A stretch of DNA of 64,000 bases from Streptomyces sp. RerS4 (GCF_023515955.1 NZ_CP097322.1:434001-498000); one strand, 5' to 3'; shown: positions 47,268 through 55,560, numbered from the stretch's first letter. Made by a program: numbers and translations. Notes: generated by a model from the sequence alone, not told the origin.

Positions 47268-47864
47268 TTAGACGCGTACCGCGCTCAGGAGGGCCGATGT
47301 CGAGGCCATGCGGGTCGGGGGGTTCCAGGTTCGGGTGCGGACGGAGGTGAAGCCGGCCGTTTCGAGGGCGTTGGTGAGGGTGGCGAGGTCGGTGGGGAGC
47401 CACTTCTCGTGGGCGGCGAGGAGGATGCGGCCTCCGGGGCGCAGGACGCGGTGGAGCTCGGTCAGGCCGGCGGGCACGTCGGGCCACAGCTGGAGGTTGT
47501 TGACGGAGATCACGACGTCGACGGAGGCATCGGCCTCGCCGGTTCGGGCGGCGGTGGCGACGGCGAGGCGGAGGCGGCCCCTGTCGATCAGGGACGCGCA
47601 CCGGCGGCGGGCCATGGCGAGCATGACGTCGGACGGGTCGATGCCGATCACGTGGGCGGAGCGTAGGGCCGCGGCTTCGAGTCCCACCCCGGGGCCGGGC
47701 CCGACGACCAGGACGACCTCCTGCTCCGTGGGCCCGGCCAGCTCGACGACGTGCCGTTCGGTGGCGGCGTTGCCGTGCGCCATGAGGCGGCCACCGACCC
47801 GGCCGAGCGGCCCGCTGGGCAGGCCGAACCCCTTGGTCAGGAGACGCTGGACGAAGCTCTGCAC
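47268..47864 (-). CDS. Class I SAM-dependent methyltransferase
   Basis: 198 residues from GTG 47864; the ribosome site is poor, and an upstream start cannot be excluded. The SAM-binding strand is EVVLVVGPGPGVGLEAAAL, followed by VIGIDPSDVMLAMARRR, DVVISVNNLQLWPD and LTELHRVLRPGGRILLAAHEKW, the UbiE/Methyltransf_11 pattern. The VVGPGPG loop replaces the more usual EIGCGTG. It would methylate a small molecule. The gene lies between the secreted repeat protein and ridA-like genes on the same strand, but gaps of about 185 bases argue against an operon. Confidence 0.78.
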   Translation of the reverse strand: MQSFVQRLLTKGFGLPSGPLGRVGGRLMAHGNAATERHVVELAGPTEQEVVLVVGPGPGVGLEAAALRSAHVIGIDPSDVMLAMARRRCASLIDRGRLRLAVATAARTGEADASVDVVISVNNLQLWPDVPAGLTELHRVLRPGGRILLAAHEKWLPTDLATLTNALETAGFTSVRTRTWNPPTRMASTSALLSAVRV

Positions 47865-48049
47865 CTCGTCATGGAACCATGCGCGAAGCGACGGACCGTG
47901 CCGAGGCGCGCGCGAGCGGTCAGCAGATCGTGCCGGGGGCGGCGGCCGCGGTCGCTCGAAACGGCCATCCCTCCCTACGGTGATACGCGCGGAACAAGCC
48001 CCGCGTAGGAGGCGGCGGGCGCCTTTGGCCCCGTGGCTCTATGGTCGGT

Positions 48050-48457
48050 TCAGTCGATGACCGCCGTGGCCTCGATCTCGATCAGGTGCTCGGGGACGTC
48101 GAGGGCCGCGACGCCCAGCAGTGTGGCCGGCGGGACGGGGGTGACGCCGAGCTTCGCGGCCGCCCTGTCGATGCCCTCCAGGAGCAGGGGCATCTTGTCG
48201 GGGGTCCAGTCGACGACGTAGACCGTCAGTTTCGCCACGTCGTCGAAGGAGCCGCCGGCGCCGGCCAGGGCGGTGGCGATGTTGACGTAGCACTGCTCGA
48301 CCTGCGCGGCGAGGTCCCCCTCACCGACCGTGACGCCGTCGGCGCCCCAGGCGACCTGCCCGGCGATGAAGACCAGCTTCGATCCGGTCGCGATCGACAC
48401 CTGCCGGTAGACGGGGATCTCGGGCAATCCGTCGGGGTTCACGAAGGTGATGGCCAT
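48050..48457 (-). CDS. RidA (YjgF/YER057c/UK114) family protein
   Basis: 135 residues from ATG 48457, with AAGGAGA eight bases upstream. The sequence has the family pattern: SKLVFIAGQVAWGADG, QVEQCYVNIATALAGAGGSFDDVAKLTVYVVDW and EHLIEIEATAVID at the C-terminus. RidA proteins are trimeric enamine/imine deaminases that protect PLP enzymes, though this variant keeps EATAVI without the classical arginine of VEIEAVA nearby, so it may be a specialised subgroup. It is divergent from an HxlR regulator with repeats between them. Confidence 0.85.
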   Translation of the reverse strand: MAITFVNPDGLPEIPVYRQVSIATGSKLVFIAGQVAWGADGVTVGEGDLAAQVEQCYVNIATALAGAGGSFDDVAKLTVYVVDWTPDKMPLLLEGIDRAAAKLGVTPVPPATLLGVAALDVPEHLIEIEATAVID

Positions 48458-48510
48458 GCGCCTGTCTCCTTGTCCTGAGCGCCCGCAGGGGGCCGCTCTC
48501 GGTCACTTGT

Positions 48511-48579
48511 GGTTACTCGGGAACCGTAGGAGAGTGGTCGTTGACACGGAAGAACGCACTTTTCGGTGACTGGGGAACC
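48511..48579. promoter_or_regulatory. Two direct repeats, probable HxlR operators
   Basis: GGTTACTCGGGAACC (48511-48525) and GGTGACTGGGGAACC (48565-48579) match at 13 of 15 positions and are 54 bases apart, about five helical turns. They lie between the divergent ridA-like and HxlR genes. TTGACA (48541-48546) lies between them. Confidence 0.6.
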
Positions 48580-48581
48580 TC

Positions 48582-48962
48582 ATGGGAACCAAGCAGATCA
48601 GCGACGCGATCGACGAAGCGGACCTGAGGCGTGCGGACTCCCTGGGACGGGAGATCTTCTCCGACGTCGCCAACAAGTGGGCGCTCCTCATCATCGAGGC
48701 CCTGGGCGAGCGCACCCTGCGCTTCAGCGAGCTGCGCGACGAGGTCGAGGGCATCAGCCACAAGATGCTCACCCAGAACCTCCGCATGCTGGAACGCAAC
48801 GGCCTGGCCGCACGCAAGGTGCACCCCACCGTGCCGCCGAAGGTCGAATACACCCTGACGGAGCCGGGCCAGGCCCTCCGCGCCACGGTCGACGGCATGT
48901 GCGACTGGACCCACCGCTACATCGGCCACATAGAGGCCGCCCGCACCCGCTTCGACGCCTGA
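48582..48962 (+). CDS. HxlR-family transcriptional regulator
   Basis: 126 residues from ATG 48582; the preceding GGGGAA may serve as ribosome site. The winged-helix core has the HxlR hallmarks: SDVANKWALLIIEALGERTLRFSELRDEVEGISHKMLTQNLRMLERNGL and VEYTLTEPGQ. The single Cys of the classic redox-sensing HypR type is absent from the N-terminus. It is divergent from the RidA gene and probably controls that gene and itself through the two repeats just upstream. Confidence 0.88.
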   Translation: MGTKQISDAIDEADLRRADSLGREIFSDVANKWALLIIEALGERTLRFSELRDEVEGISHKMLTQNLRMLERNGLAARKVHPTVPPKVEYTLTEPGQALRATVDGMCDWTHRYIGHIEAARTRFDA

Positions 48963-48965
48963 CGC

Positions 48966-48985
48966 GCCACGCCACGCCACGCCAC
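48966..48985. repeat. Four copies of CGCCA
   Basis: A 5-bp unit is repeated four times in the short gap between the convergent HxlR and TetR genes. It is a simple slippage repeat. Confidence 0.7.
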
Positions 48986-49001
48986 GACGAGGACGCACCG
49001 G

Positions 49002-49604
49002 TCAGGCCTCGTGGTCGCGGCCGCCGAGCAGGGTGGTGGTGTACGCCGCCAGGTGGGCCCGTAGCGATGCGCGGGGGGTGGACCGCTCGCCCGTCAGGTA
49101 GCCGACCAGGTCGGCTCGGGTGGCGGCGAGGAGGGCGTGGGCGGTGAAGTCGGCTTCGTCCGCCAGGCCTGGGATGCGCCGTAGGAGGTCGCGGAGCAGG
49201 GTGTGCCAGCGCTCGTAGTGTTCCGTGCCGTACGGGCTGCTGCCCGCACCCGTGGCCTCCAGCGCCAGCGCGAGGTGGCGGTTGTCGAGCTTGAAGCACA
49301 GGACCGCGTCGAGCAGGGCCGGTAGGCGTTCCAGCGGGGCGGCCGTGGGCCCCAGGGGCGGGGGGCCCTGTTCGATCGCTTCCCTGAGCGGTTCGAGCCG
49401 CGCCTCGTACAGCGCGCGGATCAGCCCGGTCCGATCGCCGAAGGCCCGGAAGAGCGTCGCCTTGCCGACGCCGGCCTCCGCCGCGATGTCGGCCATCGTC
49501 ACTTCCTCGGGGCTCGCGCACCGGGTGAAGAGGGCGTCCGCGGCGGCGAACACGGCCGCCCGGTTGCGGACGGCGTCCTTGCGCGGCTTGCGTTCCTCGG
49601 GCAT
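49002..49604 (-). CDS. TetR/AcrR-family repressor
   Basis: 200 residues from ATG 49604, with AGGAGG upstream. The helix-turn-helix is MADIAAEAGVGKATLFRAFGDRTGLIRAL (about residues 37-65). The helical ligand-binding domain follows, ending TTLLGGRDHEA. Two perfect palindromes of form CGGACC-N3-GGTCCG lie between it and the divergent NTF2/NmrA operon. They are clear candidates for its operators and for autoregulation. The ligand is unknown, but may be a substrate of the NmrA-like reductase. Confidence 0.9.
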   Translation of the reverse strand: MPEERKPRKDAVRNRAAVFAAADALFTRCASPEEVTMADIAAEAGVGKATLFRAFGDRTGLIRALYEARLEPLREAIEQGPPPLGPTAAPLERLPALLDAVLCFKLDNRHLALALEATGAGSSPYGTEHYERWHTLLRDLLRRIPGLADEADFTAHALLAATRADLVGYLTGERSTPRASLRAHLAAYTTTLLGGRDHEA

Positions 49605-49628
49605 GGACCCACTCCTCCTGTTGCAATC

Positions 49629-49677
49629 CGGACCGGCGGTCCGTATCTTCGTCCGGGAGAAGCGGACCGCTGGTCCG
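49629..49677. promoter_or_regulatory. Twin TetR operators (CGGACC-N3-GGTCCG)
   Basis: Two 15-bp palindromes at 49629-49643 and 49663-49677, centres 34 bases apart, fill the divergent promoter region. Confidence 0.75.
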
Positions 49678-49700
49678 CATCCTACGGGACGGAGATCCCC

Positions 49701-50144
49701 ATGCCCACGACCACCTCACCGGCGGCGGACCTCTACCGCCACAGCCTGCGCCTGCTCCTCGACAAGGACATCGCCTCATGGGTCGCCCTGTGGGACGAGC
49801 ACGGCGTGATGGAGTTCCCCTTCGCTCCCCCGGGCCGGCCCGGACGGCTGGAAGGACGGGAGGCCGTCGCCGCCTACATGCGCGACTATCCCGACCACAT
49901 CGACCTGCACGACTTCCCCGACCTGACGATCCACCAGACCACCGACCCGGCGACCCTCGTGGTGGAAATGCGCGGGGTGGGGCGCGTGGTCGCGACCGGC
50001 GGCCCCTTCGACATGGTCTACATCGCCGTCGTGACCGTACGCGACGGACGGTTCACCTCCTACCGCGACCACTGGAACCCCCTGGCCCTCCACGAGCCCG
50101 GCCTGGACTTCACCCCGGATGCCACGAGGAGCAGCGCCCGATGA
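49701..50144 (+). CDS. NTF2/SnoaL-like small protein
   Basis: 147 residues from ATG 49701, with GGAGA upstream. The fold signature is YRHSLRLLLDKDIASWVALWDEHGVMEFPFAP near the start and GRFTSYRDHWNPLALHE near the end, typical of the cystatin-like cone fold of SnoaL and ketosteroid isomerase proteins. Asp and His residues in the cavity could act as general acid/base. It overlaps the NmrA-like gene by four bases (ATGA), so both belong to a TetR-controlled operon. Likely role: isomerase, cyclase or binding protein acting with the reductase on an unknown small molecule. Confidence 0.8.
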   Translation: MPTTTSPAADLYRHSLRLLLDKDIASWVALWDEHGVMEFPFAPPGRPGRLEGREAVAAYMRDYPDHIDLHDFPDLTIHQTTDPATLVVEMRGVGRVVATGGPFDMVYIAVVTVRDGRFTSYRDHWNPLALHEPGLDFTPDATRSSAR

Positions 50145-51037
50145 ACGCCACCGACACCACAGGCACCGCCGGCACCACCCTCGTCATCGGCGCCACCGGC
50201 ACCACCGGCAGCCGCACCACCGCCCGACTGGTCGCCGCCGGTCGGCGCGTGAAGGCCGGCAGCCGGCGGGGCACCGCCCTCCCGGGCGCCGAGCCGGTCC
50301 GCTTCGACTGGTACGACCCCGCCGGCCACGCCGGCGCCCTCGCCGGAGTCGACCGCGTCTACCTCGTCCCGCCCGTCGGTGACCCGGACCCGGCCGCCGT
50401 CATGCTGCCCTTCCTCCGGCAGGCCCGCGCCGGCGGCGTACGCCGGGCCGTACTGCTCAGTTCCTCGGCCATCCCCGAGGGCGGCCCGGCGGTGGGTGTG
50501 GTGCACCGGGCGCTGCCCGACCTGTTCGACGAGTGGGCGGTGCTGCGGCCGTCCTGGTTCATGCAGAACTTCACCGGCGCGCACGCCCACGCCGACGGCA
50601 TTCGCACCGAAGGCGTCATCCGGACCGCGGCCGGCCAGGGCCGGGTCGGGTTCGTCGACGCCGACGACATCGCCGCCGTCGCCGTACGGGCCCTCACCGA
50701 CGACCCCGCGCCCCGAACCGACCTGATCCTGACGGGACCGCGGGCGCTGAGCCACGACGACATCGCCGCGCTCCTCACCGACGTCACCGGCCGCCCCGTG
50801 GTCCACCACCACCTCACCCCCGACGCCCTGCGCGACCGTCTCGCCGCGGTGATCCCCCTGGAGTTCGCCACGATGCTGGCCGCCATGGACCGTGCCATCT
50901 CCGAGGGCACCGAGGACCGCACCACCGACACCGTCCGACGCCTCACCGGCCGCCCGCCGAACGACTTCCGGACGGTGGCCGCACGGGAGTTGTCCGCCAC
51001 CGCCCGGTCAGCCGCTCAGCACGAGCAGTCGCGGTAG
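50141..51037 (+). CDS. NmrA-like NAD(P)H-binding reductase
   Basis: 298 residues from ATG 50141, overlapping the stop of the NTF2-like gene. TLVIGATGTTGSRTTARLVAAG near residue 13 is the Rossmann dinucleotide-binding motif of the atypical SDR/NmrA group. Further NmrA features are VYLVPPVGDP, AVLLSSSAIPEG, VLRPSWFMQNF and GVIRTAAGQGRVGFVDADDIAAVA. The Tyr-x3-Lys of classical SDRs is absent, as in NmrA and fungal ergot alkaloid reductases. It may reduce a quinone or other small substrate or act as a redox sensor. It converges on the LysR gene with a 22-base overlap. Confidence 0.85.
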   Translation: MNATDTTGTAGTTLVIGATGTTGSRTTARLVAAGRRVKAGSRRGTALPGAEPVRFDWYDPAGHAGALAGVDRVYLVPPVGDPDPAAVMLPFLRQARAGGVRRAVLLSSSAIPEGGPAVGVVHRALPDLFDEWAVLRPSWFMQNFTGAHAHADGIRTEGVIRTAAGQGRVGFVDADDIAAVAVRALTDDPAPRTDLILTGPRALSHDDIAALLTDVTGRPVVHHHLTPDALRDRLAAVIPLEFATMLAAMDRAISEGTEDRTTDTVRRLTGRPPNDFRTVAARELSATARSAAQHEQSR

Positions 51038-51876
51038 GCGGTCGTCGCGATCCGGGCGAACGACCGGACGAGCGGGTTCGCGTCCCCCGCCTTCCACGCC
51101 ACCACGACGCGGCTCGGCGCCATGCCGATCACCGGTACCACCGCAAGGCCCTCGGGGGGCCGATGCCCGAGCGGGGCCATCCCGACGGTGCCGTTCCAGA
51201 GCACGGCCTGCAGGCATTCCTGGACGGCGCGGACCACGGGTCCCTCGCGCGCTCGGCCGCCGTGCCAGTACGACTGCCAGATCGGGTCCGTGCCGGCCGG
51301 GAACCGGAACCAGGGTCGATCGGCCAGGTCGGCCGGCCTCACGTGGTCGCGGCGGGCCAGGCGGTCGTCGGCGCGCAGCACGACGCCCACCGGGTCTGCG
51401 CGCAGTTCGCGCACCGTGAGCCCGGTCTCGTCGAACGGGGCGCGCGTCAGGGCGACGTCGACCAGTCCGGCGCGCAACCCGCAGGTCGGATCCGTCAGGT
51501 CGGTCTCGCGGACGCGGACCTCGACGTCCGGGTGCCGCCGGCGGTACGCGGCGGCCAGTCGCGTGGCGCCCGAGTCGGAGGTGTCGCCGAGGATACCCAC
51601 GGTGAGGGTCGCGGCCCCGGCCGCCACCGCCACACGGACGCGGGCCCGTTCGACGCGGTCCAGCAGGCCGCGCGCCTCGTCCAGCAGCGCCTCACCGGCC
51701 GGGGTGAGGGTGACGCCGACGGCGGAGCGGTGCAGCAGGACGACGCCGAGGTCGGTCTCCAGCCGCTTGATCGCCCGGCTCAGGGGTGGCTGGCTCATGT
51801 GCAGACGGGCGGCGGCCCGGCCGACGTGGCGTTCCTCGGCGACGGCCACGAAGTAGCGGAGGGTTCGCAGCTCCAT
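51016..51876 (-). CDS. LysR-family transcriptional regulator
   Basis: 286 residues from ATG 51876; no clear ribosome site, and a longer upstream frame runs through the divergent gene. The helix-turn-helix is LRTLRYFVAVAEERHVGRAAARLHMSQPPLSRAIKRLE. The effector domain has LTVGILGDTSDSGATRLAAAY and WFRFPAGTDPIW. A perfect palindrome lies 11 bases upstream of the start codon, between it and the MBL-fold gene. It probably regulates that gene and itself. The C-terminus ends CSC. The co-inducer is unknown. Confidence 0.9.
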   Translation of the reverse strand: MELRTLRYFVAVAEERHVGRAAARLHMSQPPLSRAIKRLETDLGVVLLHRSAVGVTLTPAGEALLDEARGLLDRVERARVRVAVAAGAATLTVGILGDTSDSGATRLAAAYRRRHPDVEVRVRETDLTDPTCGLRAGLVDVALTRAPFDETGLTVRELRADPVGVVLRADDRLARRDHVRPADLADRPWFRFPAGTDPIWQSYWHGGRAREGPVVRAVQECLQAVLWNGTVGMAPLGHRPPEGLAVVPVIGMAPSRVVVAWKAGDANPLVRSFARIATTAYRDCSC

Positions 51877-51886
51877 GACCGGCGAC

Positions 51887-51903
51887 GATACCCGGACGGT
51901 ATC
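51887..51903. promoter_or_regulatory. 17-bp palindrome, probable LysR binding site
   Basis: GATACC-CGGAC-GGTATC is perfectly symmetrical and contains the AT-rich-ended, dyad arrangement expected of LysR boxes. It lies between the divergent LysR and MBL-fold genes. Confidence 0.7.
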
Positions 51904-51958
51904 GACCCCACCGGATCGGTCTTGGACGGCGGTGGTGTGCGGCCGGTGCAATCGGAGC

Positions 51959-52888
51959 ATGACCGACGAACAGGTTCCCGAGGGGACAGCAGACCTGACT
52001 CCCGACCGGATCCCCGACCCCGCCGTGCGGATTTCCGGCGCCCGCGACATCGCCCACGACCTGCTGGTGATCCCGAACCAAGGGGTCGCACTGGTACCCA
52101 ACATCGGCGTCATGGGCGGCACTCGGGCCGTTCTCGTCGTGGAAACCGGCATGGGCACCGCCAACGCCGAGCAGGTCCTCGGCGTCGCGACCGAGTTGGC
52201 GAGGGGCCGCCGGGTGTACGTGACCACGACGCACTTCCACCCCGAGCACGCCTTCGGCGCCCACGTGTTCGCCGGCGAAGCCACCTACCTGGTCAACCGC
52301 GCGCAGGCGGACGACCTGAGGGCGAAGGGGCCGGGCTACCTGGAGATGTTCCGCGGCTTCGGCGGCTCGATCGCCCGCCGCCTCGACGGCGTACGGGTGC
52401 CCACCCCGGACGTGGTCTACGACGGCGGGTACGACCTGGACCTCGGCGGCCGGACCGTACGGCTGCGGCCCACCGGCCGTGGCCACACGAAAGGCGACCA
52501 GGTGGTCGAGGTACCGGACGCCGGCGTGCTGTTCACGGGTGATCTGGCCGAGACCGGGCAGTTCGCCATCTTCCCGTGGTTCCCGCCGCACGACACGGAC
52601 GTGTCCGGCGTGCGATGGCTGGACGTGATCGACCGACTGGCCGCCGGCCGCCCCCGGGTGGTGGTCCCCGGCCACGGCGAGATCGGCGGCCCGCGGGTCC
52701 TGACCGACGTACGCGACTACCTGCGCGAGTTGCGCGACGAGACCTGGCGGCGGCGCGACGCGGCGATGGGCGAGGCCGAGATCGTCGCCGAGGTACGGGC
52801 ACTGCTGGTCGAGCGGCATCCGGAGTGGGGCGGTCGGGAGTGGATCGAGCCCGGGGTCGGGTGCCTGTGCGCCGAGCACCCCGCATGA
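51959..52888 (+). CDS. MBL-fold metallohydrolase with Glu in place of Asp in the metal motif
   Basis: 309 residues from ATG 51959, with GGAG very close upstream. The fold shows LLVIPNQGVALVPNIGVM, VETGMGTANAEQVL, the metal motif THFHPEHAFG, GHTKGDQ (third ligand His), GVLFTGDLAE and VVVPGHGEIG. In most family members the motif is HxHxDH; here the Asp is Glu. The C-terminal helical region (about 250-309) ends VGCLCAEHPA. Likely a hydrolase of an ester, lactone or phosphate. It is regulated from the palindrome shared with the LysR gene. Confidence 0.85.
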   Translation: MTDEQVPEGTADLTPDRIPDPAVRISGARDIAHDLLVIPNQGVALVPNIGVMGGTRAVLVVETGMGTANAEQVLGVATELARGRRVYVTTTHFHPEHAFGAHVFAGEATYLVNRAQADDLRAKGPGYLEMFRGFGGSIARRLDGVRVPTPDVVYDGGYDLDLGGRTVRLRPTGRGHTKGDQVVEVPDAGVLFTGDLAETGQFAIFPWFPPHDTDVSGVRWLDVIDRLAAGRPRVVVPGHGEIGGPRVLTDVRDYLRELRDETWRRRDAAMGEAEIVAEVRALLVERHPEWGGREWIEPGVGCLCAEHPA

Positions 52889-52939
52889 CCCGGGGCCGGG
52901 GCTGGGGTCTCGGTGAGGTGGGCGGGCGCGCGGGGCGCG

Positions 52940-53306
52940 TCACGCGTGCGGTGGTGTGTCCCGCAGACCGCCGAGCAGCGTCGCCAGGTAGCGGTGCGCG
53001 GTGTCGATCCGGTCGGCGGGAGCGCCGCCGTGGGCCTGCACGGCGTACGCGAGGCCGCACATGAGCGGGACGAGGCCGCCCGAGGCCGGGTCCGGGCGGA
53101 CCGCCCCGGCCTCGCGTGCCCGGTCGAGGAGCCTGGCGTCCGTCGACCACAGCGCTTCTTGAGCTCCGTGGTGCGCGGCAGGGCGTCGGCGGCGGCCGCG
53201 GCTACCGGGGCCAGGGAGGCGTCGGTGACCTGCGCCTCGACGGTGCGGGGCAGGAAGGCCTCCAGCCCGCGCCAGGGATCGGCGTCGGAGAGGGCACGGG
53301 ATGGCC
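52940..53306 (-). pseudogene. TetR-family regulator remnant (C-terminal part, frameshifted)
   Basis: The minus strand from 53306 encodes DPWRGLEAFLPRTVEAQV, then ALPRTTELKK, a typical TetR ligand-binding core. At about 53150 one G is missing (AAGCGCTG where AAGGCGCTG would be expected), and the chain continues in the next frame as LWSTDARLLDRAREAGAVRP to LRDTPPHA and the stop at 52940-52942. The N-terminal DNA-binding domain is gone: the fragment begins within a few bases of a transcription terminator. It lies behind the YhgE-type transporter gene, whose family is often run by TetR regulators. Non-functional. Confidence 0.75.
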
Positions 53307-53310
53307 AACC

Positions 53311-53357
53311 CGGACCGCCGTCCCCATCGCCCTGTGAAGGGGCGGGACGGCGGTCCG
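53311..53357 (-). terminator. Large hairpin terminator after YhgE-type transporter gene
   Basis: CGGACCGCCGTCCC (53311-53324) and GGGACGGCGGTCCG (53344-53357) pair perfectly. The loop contains a second short stem (CGCCC/GGGCG). Confidence 0.8.
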
Positions 53358-53381
53358 TGCGGCCGTGCCTGTCAGGCCGTG

Positions 53382-54755
53382 TCAGCCCGTGGCGGGTGCG
53401 GCGGTCTCGGCCGCCTCGTCGGATGCGACCGACTCGGTCTCCGCCTCCGGCTTCGGCTTCGGCTCGCCGTCGGGGTGCGGGATGCGGTGCATGCCCCGGC
53501 GGTCGTAGATCCGGGCGACCGTGAAGCCGAAGAGCAGGGCGGCCGGCAGCGCGACGCCCAGCGACACCCAGGCGCGGGCCAGGCCCGCGTCGGCCTGGGC
53601 TCCGTAGTAGAGCAGGGAGCGCATGCCCTCGGTGATCTGGCGCAGCGGCTCGAACTCCGCGAGGGCCCGGAAGAACTCGGGCAGTGCCTGGAGGGGCACG
53701 GTGGCGCCGGAGGAGGGGACGGCCATCGCGATGAAGACGATGGTGGCCACCAGCATGCCGGGCGTGCCGAAGGCGGCGAAGAGGGCCAGGCCGCCGATGC
53801 CGACGACGGCGATGGTGGCGACCGAGTAGAGCCACAGGAGGCCGAGGTGGTCGGCGTCCATGTCGAGGATGCCGACGGTGGCGACCTCGACCAGGGTGCC
53901 CATGACCAGGGACAGGCCGAGCATGAGGCCGATGCCGATGGCCAGGGTGCGGACGCGGCTGGTGTGCTGGACGGGCTCGCGCTTGCGGACGGGGCCGTAG
54001 TCGGCGTGCAGGTAGCCGAGCGCGGTGTCGACCTGGGAGTTGACGAGGTTGGCGCCGAGCAGACCGCAGACGACCAGGACCAGCGCGTAGTAGAAGGCGC
54101 TCAGGCCCATGGCACTGCGGGAGCCGACGGGGTGGCCGTCGGCGACGGTCACGGTCACCGGGTCGGCCAGTTTCAGCTGCGCGGCCGCCGGGAGCGGGGT
54201 CTGCTGCGCGCCGGCCCGCTTCAGGAGGTCCTGGCCGATCTGAGCGGAGGCCGCGTGGGCGGCCTTCTGCGCGGCCTGGGAGGACATGGAGGAGCCGATG
54301 CTGCCGGCGGCCTGGTTGGTCAGCACGGTCAGGGTCGGCGCGGCGGCCTTGCCCTGCGCCGCGGGCTGCCCGGCGGGCGGCGCGGCGGTGAGCGCGTTCA
54401 CCGTGGCGGTGAATTCCTTGGGGATGACCAGCGCGCCGAAGACCTTGCCCTTGCCCAGCCGCTTGTCGGCCTCCTCACGACTGACGACCTGCCAATCGAT
54501 GCTCTTGTCGCCCTCGGCGGCCTTGCGGACGCCCTCGACGACCTGCTCGCCCAGGTTGACGCGGCGACCGCCCACGTCGGCGCCGCTGTCGCCGTTGACC
54601 AGAGCCACGGGCAGATCGCGCAGGTTGCCCTTCGGATTGACGTTTCCGCCGACGTAGAGCAGGGCGAACAGGATCGACACCACGGCGGCGATGAGTCCCG
54701 TCACGATCCACAGCTTGGGTCGGCGGAGCACGGAGGGGGGCGTGGGATGAGGCAT
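53382..54755 (-). CDS. YhgE/Pip- or DUF3533-like ABC-2 membrane protein
   Basis: 457 residues from ATG 54755. One helix near the start (LWIVTGLIAAVVSILFALLYVGG) precedes an extracellular region (about 40-225) with NLRDLPVALVNGDSGADV and SREEADKRLGKGKVFGALVIP, typical of the YhgE/DUF3533 group. Five or six helices follow (from SAFYYALVLVVCGLLGANLV to SLGVALPAALLFGFTVARIY), as in ABC-2 permeases, then an acidic, Pro-rich tail. Such proteins export drugs or lipids or deliver phage/peptides, and no ATPase gene is adjacent. It is divergent from a MerR regulator with a palindrome between. Confidence 0.82.
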   Translation of the reverse strand: MPHPTPPSVLRRPKLWIVTGLIAAVVSILFALLYVGGNVNPKGNLRDLPVALVNGDSGADVGGRRVNLGEQVVEGVRKAAEGDKSIDWQVVSREEADKRLGKGKVFGALVIPKEFTATVNALTAAPPAGQPAAQGKAAAPTLTVLTNQAAGSIGSSMSSQAAQKAAHAASAQIGQDLLKRAGAQQTPLPAAAQLKLADPVTVTVADGHPVGSRSAMGLSAFYYALVLVVCGLLGANLVNSQVDTALGYLHADYGPVRKREPVQHTSRVRTLAIGIGLMLGLSLVMGTLVEVATVGILDMDADHLGLLWLYSVATIAVVGIGGLALFAAFGTPGMLVATIVFIAMAVPSSGATVPLQALPEFFRALAEFEPLRQITEGMRSLLYYGAQADAGLARAWVSLGVALPAALLFGFTVARIYDRRGMHRIPHPDGEPKPKPEAETESVASDEAAETAAPATG

Positions 54756-54781
54756 CGACTCTCCGGTGCGGCAGCGTTCGA

Positions 54782-54810
54782 GTAGTTGGATACTGAAGGT
54801 ATCCAGCTAC
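54782..54810. promoter_or_regulatory. MerR-type palindrome
   Basis: GTAGTTGGATAC (54782-54793) and GTATCCAGCTAC (54799-54810) match at 11 of 12 positions around a five-base centre. The site lies 26 bases upstream of the transporter gene start and 78 bases before the MerR gene. Confidence 0.75.
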
Positions 54811-54888
54811 TGGATAGTGGCAGTATCTTGTTGTGGTGTCCAATCGCCGATGACGGTTACCGGGACGCGCGACCATCAGGGAAGCCGT

Positions 54889-55560
54889 ATGAAGATCTCG
54901 GAACTCAGCCGGCGGACCGGCGTGCCGGTCGCCAGCATCAAGTACTTCCGGCGGCAAGGCCTGTTGCCCGCGGGGCGGGCGACCGCCGCGACCCTGGCCG
55001 AGTACGGGGAGGAGCACGCGGACCGGCTGCGGCTGATCAAGGCGCTGACCACGCTCGGCGGCCTCTCGATCGCCGCCACCCGCGACGTGCTCGGGGCCGT
55101 CGACCAGGCCGACACCGTCGAGGGCGCCCTCGGAGCGCTCAGCTACTCCCTCCCGGTACCGATCGCGGCCCAGCCCGCCGCGGGCCCCGAGGAGGAGGCC
55201 GAGGCCGACGCGGCCGCCGGCGCCGAGGTGGCGGAGCTGCTCACGACCCTGGACTGGCAGGCGCCGGGCAGCTCACCGCACGTCCAGGGGCTGACGGCCG
55301 CGCTCAAGGAGCTGCGGCGCCTCGACGCGGGGTACGCCCCGGGCGAGCTCGCCGCCTACGCGCGGCACGCCGAGTCGGTGGCCCGGCTGGACCTGGAACG
55401 CGCGGCCGGACTCGACGATCCGGTGGCCCTGGCCGAGCGGGCGGTCATCGTGTTCGCGATCTGCGCCCCGGTCTTCGAGCTGCTACGCCGCCTCGCCCAG
55501 GAAGACCAGGTCCGACGCCGCATCGCCTCCGCGGCCATCGAACCCGCCGGCCCGTCCTAG
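54889..55560 (+). CDS. MerR-family transcriptional regulator
   Basis: 223 residues from ATG 54889, with AGGGAAG five bases upstream; the longer frame crosses the operator. The MerR winged helix is MKISELSRRTGVPVASIKYFRRQGLLPAGRATAATLAEYGEEHADRL with a KxFRRQGLLP in place of the usual RYYEREGLLP. A dimerisation helix and a 100-residue effector domain rich in Ala/Glu follow. No metal-binding Cys is present. It probably controls the divergent transporter and itself from the palindrome in between. Confidence 0.88.
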   Translation: MKISELSRRTGVPVASIKYFRRQGLLPAGRATAATLAEYGEEHADRLRLIKALTTLGGLSIAATRDVLGAVDQADTVEGALGALSYSLPVPIAAQPAAGPEEEAEADAAAGAEVAELLTTLDWQAPGSSPHVQGLTAALKELRRLDAGYAPGELAAYARHAESVARLDLERAAGLDDPVALAERAVIVFAICAPVFELLRRLAQEDQVRRRIASAAIEPAGPS

